Source: Methanobacteriota archaeon
GTDB taxonomy: Archaea; Thermoplasmatota; Poseidoniia; Poseidoniales; Poseidoniaceae
Length of the DNA: 33,660 bases
Direction: 5' to 3'
Assembly (NCBI GenBank): GCA_002720275.1
Contig: PBHR01000046.1
Location: 1-33,660, forward strand
The position numbers were made by a program, and so were the translations under genes. Below are positions 18,801 through 25,726 of this stretch, piece after piece. The notes beneath the pieces were generated by a model. It ran no database searches and was not told the origin of the DNA. It worked only from the letters and a program-made list of their open reading frames with translations. Each line of letters begins with the position of its first letter. The first letter of the stretch is position 1.

Positions 18801-20678
18801 TTTATTTCCACAGTTAGCGTGATTTTGTCACAAGTAAGTGGTTCTGGAAAATTGTTAATGTCTAATTTAGAAAAATTAAAACAAGAAGGTGTAGATATTC
18901 CAGCAAAAACATTGCCTTTATCCGGGGCAATTAGAGTAATGACCATACATGCGGCTAAAGGATTGCAAAGCAAAGTTGTAGTATTATGCGGCTTATTTGA
19001 CGATTTACATTATTCTTTGAATAATATTACTAGTAAAAAATTGGTGGTAACTCCTGAATTAATGGCTTCTCAATTAAAACCTTGGTCCAGTAGAGATGGA
19101 GTAGAAAGTGGTATGTGGCAATTATCAAAATTGTTGACTAAATCACAAATTCAAGCCGAAACTAGAAGATTATTGTACGTAGCATTAACAAGAGTTGAAA
19201 AACATTTGATATTAGTCGGGGGTAAAAACAAGTCGCCCCCTAAAATGGTAAACTCAAATATAATTAATATGAGTTTTAAAAAGCAAGAGAATCCTTCATT
19301 AGGAGAAATGATTTTTTCAGGAATTGCATGTAATTCAATAAAAAATGATAATAATCCGTGGTTAATACCTAGTGAAAAGTCTAATTTAAACTTACAACCC
19401 AAAGAGTTATTTCACAACTCATATTTTGATACTGGGCTTAATTCAATTACAATTTTCCATTCTCTTGATTGTTTTCCAGTTAATTTTGAAGAGGGCACAC
19501 CTTTTTACAAAATTTTGCAAGAGCAAAAACTTCTCGAATCTAATAATTTAGAAACAGAAGAAATTAATTTTAGTAATAAACGGGAACTTTCATTAAAACT
19601 TGCACCACATAAATTAGATTTGGCAGGACGAATTGTAAACTCTTCATGTACTGAAAAATGTAAAAAAAGGCAATGGTCTAATGCTAATTTAGGATTTGAC
19701 TTACACTCATTATTGGCATTTTGTAATAAAAAAGAATTATTAAAACAAGGAGGGTTCCCTAGTCCTGCTGATTTTGGTACAATTTTTCATAGATTAGTTG
19801 AGGTTGGTATTGGGAATCCTGCTAAAGAAGAGAATTATGATTTACCCCTTACCTGGAAACGGAATCAAAAATCAAAATTACTTGATAAAAATATTATTTC
19901 TGAAATAATTAATGAATTATTACCCTCAAGTGCTGATAAAAATATTACAGAGAAAAGATTAGAAGTATTATCAAAATTGTTTGAAGAAGGACCTTTAGGA
20001 GAATTATGTTCTGGTAAGATATTACAAGGTTTAAAAATTGATGGTTTACTTACTGAAATGCCATTTGAATGCACAATTCCAATTAATTTAGATCAAACAG
20101 GAATTCAATTATGGACACCTTATGGAATTAAAAGAACGGCAGAAATAGAAGGGGCAACAATCTCGTTTTCAGGGAGAATTGATTTAGTTTTGGCACTTTC
20201 CGATGAATTAAATAATAAATTTTTAATGGCTGTAGATATTAAAACAGAGGGTAGTTTACATGGTTTTAATGAAAATGATGAATTTAATGGGACATTATTG
20301 CAATTCCCTAATGAAGACAAAGAAAATCGGTTTAATTTATCAGACTCTGAAAAAGAATTGTTAACAAATCATAGTTTTCAATTAGCATTATACAATAACG
20401 TTCTGAATTTAATTCAAGGGACATTAAATGAAGGAAGAACAGTTCTACCTCCTTGTATATATGTTGCAGCTTCAGGAAGATTAATTTCTTGGGATGATTC
20501 TGAACAAAAAATAATGCAAGGAAATCTCAATAAATTATTAATTTGGATTATTAATTCCTCAATAAACAATGAAAAAATAAACCAAAACTGGAAATCAATT
20601 TCTGAAGACCAAGAATCCTGTGAAAATTGCTCATACGATTCTGAAAATTTTAATGCTCAAACTAAATATGCAAAATAA
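15804..20678 (+). CDS. addA: AddA/RecB-like UvrD-family helicase-nuclease
   Basis: 1624-aa ORF; AGAGTGKT, AITFTNDAADELRHR, IIDEYQDTNPQQYRLL, VVGDLKQSIFRFR, LSMNYRT, VMTIHAAKGLQSKVVVL, RRLLYVALTR; nuclease GTIFHRLVE, GRIDLVL, AVDIKTE, QLALYNN. Confidence 0.9.
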   Translation: MNYLKLKHELNRSQRLGLDIDKHVAISAGAGTGKTTVMALRYIEHLLNIEQRATVLLPRSPRRPLQGPGSLRMPKREQIDLKEWGGLLPSECVAITFTNDAADELRHRIRTLLFEKQQDDDDPRINKEGLIEQMLSLLDDAPIGTIDSFFSSLLQPWMGLVNEDPTNQNVGDETRQLLTNLAIKTAWRIRNDNDAFEAGINTNQTKFIDSRNRLSLGLGGQFTAEKVLGELLSQSLFVEESELKINKLCSGGINKSDAIQNYIQNMILDISRSGLNKLDEVYNLGFNWLNGCTKFASDLDIANALQINSRYAALDDLIRSGLPEDDWEKLQWFSHFEYIITSENAFLKMDSKSSAMPYGMLPNSDKKWPSGINPRSAIKGTKNKERSKIEIKGVGEEISKLLGTPIFAQLRRMSYCAWLFNPIVGCPKHPEGSLRGAEIISQNFGVTPPENKLIASIPLQISLLDDLFNVQHGIQAILHKIKITRGMHDYSDIQRLAEDLLLARCPDVCRFLYPKKVIQALDSLSENPWEDLHIENALFLSSGNKKVLEDLSHRFEVVKLLRRRFRTFIIDEYQDTNPQQYRLLCRLFGKRKLEPGESPLPTSSWDPTICVVGDLKQSIFRFRQAQVTVMLKTISIIREINQIEMIGEKRLIELRKRQGVTEGFGRDPRPILSKSKTNKFVTGDILENKFKGSNENVLDYSLGDNDEILNHETQLERQQGHLKLSMNYRTDGGILLTFNEIFKDLFSEKNDYISGDWHARAQSLKPSSDLKNKSGKLEWILPTLIETENEEINDLSRPLNPFNNTLSKSYEKEHELLSARLFALIHGIDCRILGNNPEKIEWMKIPAQEKISPEEIMILVQKRTHISDLMSRLSNWGIPAVVDRKKGLLEQPIVRTLYDLLNSVVNPNDKTIMSSLLRSELVCFNDKQLHTFIKKIDKNKNLFELLLEFVEESPQKQMYARWNALCRTKDFVTLLEETLDFSDLLSIYSSSEDRQLAEQFISTVSVILSQVSGSGKLLMSNLEKLKQEGVDIPAKTLPLSGAIRVMTIHAAKGLQSKVVVLCGLFDDLHYSLNNITSKKLVVTPELMASQLKPWSSRDGVESGMWQLSKLLTKSQIQAETRRLLYVALTRVEKHLILVGGKNKSPPKMVNSNIINMSFKKQENPSLGEMIFSGIACNSIKNDNNPWLIPSEKSNLNLQPKELFHNSYFDTGLNSITIFHSLDCFPVNFEEGTPFYKILQEQKLLESNNLETEEINFSNKRELSLKLAPHKLDLAGRIVNSSCTEKCKKRQWSNANLGFDLHSLLAFCNKKELLKQGGFPSPADFGTIFHRLVEVGIGNPAKEENYDLPLTWKRNQKSKLLDKNIISEIINELLPSSADKNITEKRLEVLSKLFEEGPLGELCSGKILQGLKIDGLLTEMPFECTIPINLDQTGIQLWTPYGIKRTAEIEGATISFSGRIDLVLALSDELNNKFLMAVDIKTEGSLHGFNENDEFNGTLLQFPNEDKENRFNLSDSEKELLTNHSFQLALYNNVLNLIQGTLNEGRTVLPPCIYVAASGRLISWDDSEQKIMQGNLNKLLIWIINSSINNEKINQNWKSISEDQESCENCSYDSENFNAQTKYAK

Positions 20679-20758
20679 TGCTAATATATTGAACTCTTAA
20701 GCGTCGCAGTTAATATGGTCGAACTCTTGGGGTGTTCCGAAACTTAGAGGGATTGTTC

Positions 20759-21358
20759 ATGACAGACGAGACGCCAACTGGTACAATTTCACCCGAATTA
20801 AGGATTAAAGAATTAGAAGAAGCGCTTAAACAAGAGACTGAAAGAGTTCTCAAAGTTTATGATGCATTTTCAGCACAAGAACAAGAAATTACGACTCTAA
20901 AAGCAGAGATAGAAGTACTTGAAAAAGAGATTGTAGATAGAGAGATTGAAAAAGAAGGTATTGAAGCACTTTTAACTGAAAAGGACAATAGGTTAAGAGA
21001 AATTGAAATGCGTGGAGCTAAAGCAGGAAAACAAGTAGAATTTTTAGAACCCGAATTAGAAAAAATGGAAGAGAAATATATCCGAGAGAAAAACAGACTC
21101 GCAAAAGTATTTGGAATTTCAGAAGAACTTGATAATGATTTACGTTTAGCTGTTACAGAATTGAAGGCTAGAGATGATTGGTATGTTGCTCATATGGCAT
21201 TATTCGAAGATTTGAATAAAGCAATTAAAGATAGATATACAATGATCGAAAAAGCTGTTGAAGCAGAACGTCAATCACAACATATGCAAAGAGCAATCGA
21301 AGAAAGAATGGCTGAAGCTATTGAAGCAAGAGCAGCAGAGTTAGCAGAAGAAGAATAG
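20759..21358 (+). CDS. coiled-coil protein of unknown function
   Basis: Glu/Lys-rich heptad-like ORF; ORF track starts at GTG 20732, but ATG 20759 (MTDETPTG) looks more likely. Confidence 0.75.
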   Translation: MTDETPTGTISPELRIKELEEALKQETERVLKVYDAFSAQEQEITTLKAEIEVLEKEIVDREIEKEGIEALLTEKDNRLREIEMRGAKAGKQVEFLEPELEKMEEKYIREKNRLAKVFGISEELDNDLRLAVTELKARDDWYVAHMALFEDLNKAIKDRYTMIEKAVEAERQSQHMQRAIEERMAEAIEARAAELAEEE

Positions 21359-21374
21359 AATATTATTCTATTTT
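21352..21374. terminator. hairpin spanning both stops of convergent genes
   Basis: AATAGAAT (21354-21361)/ATTCTATT (21365-21372), 3-nt loop, extendable by a G-T and an A-T pair; stops at 21356-21358 (+) and 21363-21365 (-). Confidence 0.45.
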
Positions 21375-22076
21375 CTTAATAAATTTTGCAGGGATTCCTC
21401 CCCATATTTCTTTTGGGGGGATATTCGTGAATTTTGGAAGTACGGCTCTACTTGCAACTACTGATCCATCACCTATAACACACCCAGGGTTTATTTGAGA
21501 ACCAGCACCGATTACAACCCTTTTCCCAATTTTTACTTTTGAGAGGTGGATTCCATCTCTTTCAAATAAATGACCATTGATTGTAGCATCACCACCAATA
21601 ATTGTCCTTTCTCCGATTTCTACCATAAAGCAATCATTAACAAATGATGAATTTATTTGTGCTCCTTTACCAATTTTACATCCCATCATTCTATAGTAAA
21701 TATTTCCTACAAAAGAAGGCACCATCCATTTTAATGATGGTTGCGCTAGTCTATGGAATACAGAAAGAAACCCCCAACGAATTGTTAACATACTTTCAGT
21801 AGGTGCTTTAGCATCTTCAAGTTTTGGCCGAATAATCATCCCTAAGATGCCTACAATTAGCAAATCAACTATGCACCATAGTAATGCTCCAGCCCCTAAA
21901 GTAGCCCCTAGTGCAATAGCTCTTTGCCAATTTACCCAAGATGCGGTTATGCTTGAGACTTCACCAAAAAGGAAAATACCAGGACTAGCAGCTAATCCCC
22001 AAATAATAAATCCTATTGGCATTATTATAATTGAAAGGGTAGTTTGAATCCATTTGAATCCCTTCATTTTAGCCAT
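21363..22076 (-). CDS. left-handed beta-helix (hexapeptide repeat) acyltransferase with N-terminal TM segments
   Basis: Hexapeptide-like repeats CKIGKGAQINSSFV, VEIGERTIIGGDATI, VKIGKRVVIGAGSQINPGCVIGDGSVVASRAVL; ends WGGIPAKFI. Confidence 0.82.
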   Translation of the reverse strand: MAKMKGFKWIQTTLSIIIMPIGFIIWGLAASPGIFLFGEVSSITASWVNWQRAIALGATLGAGALLWCIVDLLIVGILGMIIRPKLEDAKAPTESMLTIRWGFLSVFHRLAQPSLKWMVPSFVGNIYYRMMGCKIGKGAQINSSFVNDCFMVEIGERTIIGGDATINGHLFERDGIHLSKVKIGKRVVIGAGSQINPGCVIGDGSVVASRAVLPKFTNIPPKEIWGGIPAKFIKKIE

Positions 22077-22093
22077 AAAACCACTTAACTAAT

Positions 22094-24109
22094 TTATTCA
22101 GAAGTTTGACCACGATTACGGGCATCTTCCTCTTCAGCAACACGGATTCCTTCTTCAAGATCTACTCGGCTAGTTAGGAATGTTCCTGCTAAAATTACTA
22201 GAGTAATACTCAAAATTGCTACACGACTATCAAATACAGAACTAGCAATACCATAGAGGAATGTACCAATCATTGCAGCTGATTTTCCTAAGAATCCAAA
22301 GAAACCAAAGAATTCTGAAGTTCTTGTTTCAGGAATTAATTTGGTAAACATTGAACGTGCTTGTGCACCTGCAGAACCCATTGCAATACCAACAAACATT
22401 CCTAAAATTATCCATTGCATTGATACACTAATTCCAAATGGGGCCCATACATGTTCTCGTACGGTTTTTGGCCACCAATCAATTGGTCCACCTTGATCAA
22501 CTTGTGTAGGATGCCTTTCACCAACTTCGGCATCACCACTTTGTGGACCACCGACAAAGATTATTGAAAATCTATGATCTGTTGCATTGTCAAAATTTGT
22601 TACAATTGATGCAGCATGATCTTTTGTAATTGTTTTTACTTCATTATCATTTTGAGTTGCTTGCCCAGCTAAAAATGAAGCACCAAAGATTCCAACACCT
22701 ACTAGAACAACTATTGCTAAAACACCCATCCATCCAAGTTCTTGCTTTTGAATAAACATCATTCCAGCACCTAATAATGCAACCATTACTAGAATAAACA
22801 AACAAACAAGTAATCCTTTTCCAATTGAACTTTCATTGGATGTTTCAACACTATAATCCGGCTCAGGGAAATATTCTTGGAAATTATTTCGGAACTCAGC
22901 ATCACCACTCGCAGTTTCACCAACCCAATTTTCATAGCCTCGGTTGTAAAGAGTTTCCATTTCGTAAAGTTCTGTAGTTTCATTATATGTAAAGGTAAAA
23001 TCATAGCGATTTGCATCATCAGGAACACCATCACCATCAGAATCGGTATTTGGATCTAATTCTAAGGGGGCGAATCCTGCTGCAGCAATTGCTACAAAGC
23101 AATAAATTATCAGTGCTAACATTAATGCAAATTTAGTGCCTTTAATATCTGCTAATTTTCCAAATACAATTGTCATTGGAACCGCAACGATGTTAATTGT
23201 TAATAGTAAAAGTACATTCATACTTTGGTCAATTCTTAGCACAGACTCACCAAATGCACTAGCCATACTAGCAATTGTATTTACGCCATCATAGAATAAT
23301 AAATACGCAACTAAAAATAATGCAAGCACTTTGAATTTTTTAACTTCTTTAAATGTATTAAAAACTTGGGAATAAGCAACCTTTGTAGCATTTGTTATAC
23401 CTTTCCATTCCATACTTGAAGGAATTTCAGGTTCAGGAGTCCATTTGAACATCATCATACCAAAACCCCACCACCACAAAGAGCTAGTAGCAAAAATCAC
23501 CGCTAGTTTGAAATTAGTATCCCAATTAAATGGTCCAAGTAAAATAATTAAGTGGAAAATTAGTACCATTGAACCGCCCATGAATCCATAGGCATAACCC
23601 CAAGAAGAAACATGATCTTGGCAATTTTTGGGTGCTAAATATGGCATAAAGGAATAGTAAATTACATTTCCACCCGTGAATCCAATAGTACCTATAGTGT
23701 ACATTAGTGCCAGAATAATATAGCCTTGAGAACCAAAATAAGGAGCGGCCCCCATTAGAGCAGTAAAACCAATACCAGCAATAGTATACCATTTAAGCAA
23801 TTTTTTCTTAACAGGCATTTTATCAGCAATAACACCTAATGCTGGAGCAGTAACTACAACAAATACCATTGAAAATGTCAGAACATATGCATAAAATGTA
23901 TCTCCAGATTGAGTTCCTGTTGCAAGGTTGTATAGACTAGCCATTAGTGCTGGGGCAATTACAGTCATTACAGTAAGTGCATAAGCTTGGTTTGCCCAAT
24001 CAAAAAAATACCATCCCTTCAAAGATCTTTTTTTATCAGCAGGCATTTCAGACATTATTTTTTTAACAATATCTGAATTATTTTCATTGTTAGTTGAGAC
24101 TTCGCTCAT
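22094..24109 (-). CDS. MFS permease, Atg22/UMF1-like, with large extracytoplasmic loops
   Basis: 671-aa multi-TM ORF; KGWYFFDWANQAYALTVMTVIAPALM, with hydrophilic insertions including DPNTDSDGDGVPDDANRYD. Confidence 0.8.
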   Translation of the reverse strand: MSEVSTNNENNSDIVKKIMSEMPADKKRSLKGWYFFDWANQAYALTVMTVIAPALMASLYNLATGTQSGDTFYAYVLTFSMVFVVVTAPALGVIADKMPVKKKLLKWYTIAGIGFTALMGAAPYFGSQGYIILALMYTIGTIGFTGGNVIYYSFMPYLAPKNCQDHVSSWGYAYGFMGGSMVLIFHLIILLGPFNWDTNFKLAVIFATSSLWWWGFGMMMFKWTPEPEIPSSMEWKGITNATKVAYSQVFNTFKEVKKFKVLALFLVAYLLFYDGVNTIASMASAFGESVLRIDQSMNVLLLLTINIVAVPMTIVFGKLADIKGTKFALMLALIIYCFVAIAAAGFAPLELDPNTDSDGDGVPDDANRYDFTFTYNETTELYEMETLYNRGYENWVGETASGDAEFRNNFQEYFPEPDYSVETSNESSIGKGLLVCLFILVMVALLGAGMMFIQKQELGWMGVLAIVVLVGVGIFGASFLAGQATQNDNEVKTITKDHAASIVTNFDNATDHRFSIIFVGGPQSGDAEVGERHPTQVDQGGPIDWWPKTVREHVWAPFGISVSMQWIILGMFVGIAMGSAGAQARSMFTKLIPETRTSEFFGFFGFLGKSAAMIGTFLYGIASSVFDSRVAILSITLVILAGTFLTSRVDLEEGIRVAEEEDARNRGQTSE

Positions 24110-24129
24110 ATATTGTCCTATTCAATTGG

Positions 24130-24143
24130 GCTTAATATATATG
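24130..24143 (-). promoter_or_regulatory. candidate TATA box about 28 nt upstream of the MFS start codon
   Basis: Minus strand CATATATATTAAGC; spacing to the ATG at 24109 would fit a leaderless transcript. Confidence 0.35.
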
Positions 24144-24232
24144 GGACATACCTAGTTTAAAATGTAAATTATAACTTTCCTAATTTTTCAAATACATGGG
24201 TTTCAAATGTAAAAACAGATTACGATGTAGTA

Positions 24233-25366
24233 ATGGTAAACTTAATCCCATCAGAAAAACCAGGTGTTAAATTACATTATTTAATTAAAGCACCGGAAAA
24301 TACTCAATGGGCTTTAGAGAAAAAAAACTCCTGGGATGCATCAAAACCTGCTACAGTTTATGTGACTCCAGAATTAACTAAAGAGGGGACTCCTTGCAAG
24401 GCTGCTACAGTCATTTTACGAACAAAAGGTTGCCATTGGTGGTGGAGTTCTGGATGTACTTTTTGCGGATATTTTAATGATACAAGAGACGATGTAACAA
24501 ATGAAGATTTACATAACCAATGGAATTATTCTATGGAAAAATTAAACAATTTTGAAGAGGTTGAAATGATTAAAGTTTACACATCCGGAAGTTTACTAGA
24601 AGATAGAGAGATTCCAATCCAATTTCAAGAATTTGTTTTGAAAGAAACACATAGATTAGGCAAGCATCTTGTTATTGAATCAAGAACTGAACAATTGACA
24701 TCAAAAAAATTAACATGGGCAAAAAAACTGAATCCAAATTTTACAGTTGCGATTGGTTTAGAAGCATATGATGATGAGGTGCTTCGTTTTCACGTGAATA
24801 AAGGATTTTCCTTAAAATCATGGCATAGGGCTGTAGAACAATTAAAAAATCATGAACTAAGAATTAAAGCTTATTTGATGTTTAAACCCCCATTTATGTC
24901 TGAAGGAGAATCACTTACTCAATGTATTAAATGGGTTAAAGCAGTAGTAGAAGATTCAGATGAAATTTCAATAAATCCAATGAATATTCAAAGAGGTACA
25001 ATAATTGACAGATTGTATAGAAATGGAGATTATAGGCCACCTTGGTTATGGTCACTGGTGGAATTAATTAAAAGAGTACATAAATTTGTTAGACCTGAAA
25101 ATGGAGAAACGTCTAGATTAATTGTTCATCCAACAGCAGCAGGGAAGCCACGAGGTGCACATAATTGTGGGAAATGTGATGTTGAGGTTGCTGCTGCCAT
25201 TGAAAGATATTCGGTTAGTAGGACATTAGATGAATTTTCAGACTTATCCTGTGAATGTTTTTCAAGGTGGAAAGAGGAAGTCTATAGTGATCAAAACCTC
25301 CCAATACCAATTGGTGTTGGATTAAATAGAAGAAATAAAATTGAAAAATTATTTGATTTCTATTAA
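24233..25366 (+). CDS. archaeosine biosynthesis radical SAM protein, RaSEA-like (Elp3-related)
   Basis: 377-aa ORF; KGCHWWWSSGCTFCGYFNDTRDDVT, VIESRTEQLT, VAIGLEAYDDEVLRFHVNKGF. Confidence 0.83.
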   Translation: MVNLIPSEKPGVKLHYLIKAPENTQWALEKKNSWDASKPATVYVTPELTKEGTPCKAATVILRTKGCHWWWSSGCTFCGYFNDTRDDVTNEDLHNQWNYSMEKLNNFEEVEMIKVYTSGSLLEDREIPIQFQEFVLKETHRLGKHLVIESRTEQLTSKKLTWAKKLNPNFTVAIGLEAYDDEVLRFHVNKGFSLKSWHRAVEQLKNHELRIKAYLMFKPPFMSEGESLTQCIKWVKAVVEDSDEISINPMNIQRGTIIDRLYRNGDYRPPWLWSLVELIKRVHKFVRPENGETSRLIVHPTAAGKPRGAHNCGKCDVEVAAAIERYSVSRTLDEFSDLSCECFSRWKEEVYSDQNLPIPIGVGLNRRNKIEKLFDFY

Positions 25367-25376
25367 TCAAAATTAG

Positions 25377-25394
25377 TAATTAGAGTGCTAATTA
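25377..25394. terminator. hairpin just downstream of the RaSEA-like gene
   Basis: Perfect 7-bp stem TAATTAG-AGTG-CTAATTA starting 11 nt after the stop codon. Confidence 0.35.
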
Positions 25395-25460
25395 TGCTTT
25401 GAGTTTGGTCAATGTTTATGACACCATTAATGTTCGCCAAACTATCTTTAAGGTGATAGT

Positions 25461-25718
25461 GTGAGCGCGGAAGAGAATATACCAGACGTAATTCAAGGTT
25501 TAGGAGAACCAGAATCTTCTAGAGTAGTGTTGAGTATTTTAGCAGTTTTAGTACTCGGAATTTTAGCAATTTCAACCCAAGCATTTAATTTGTTTGGAGA
25601 CTTTACACCCTTTTCAGGATTATTCGGAACTAATTCAATTTGGTGGTTTATGTTAGGAATTTTTGTTAGTATTGCAATAGTATTAGCATCAATAGTAGGA
25701 GAGGTATTCAGGGAGTAA
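25461..25718 (+). CDS. small two-TM membrane protein
   Basis: 85-aa ORF, GTG start preceded by SD-like AAGGTGAT; helices VVLSILAVLVLGILAI and IWWFMLGIFVSIAIVLASIV; 8 nt before the next gene. Confidence 0.75.
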   Translation: MSAEENIPDVIQGLGEPESSRVVLSILAVLVLGILAISTQAFNLFGDFTPFSGLFGTNSIWWFMLGIFVSIAIVLASIVGEVFRE

Positions 25719-25726
25719 GTGATATT

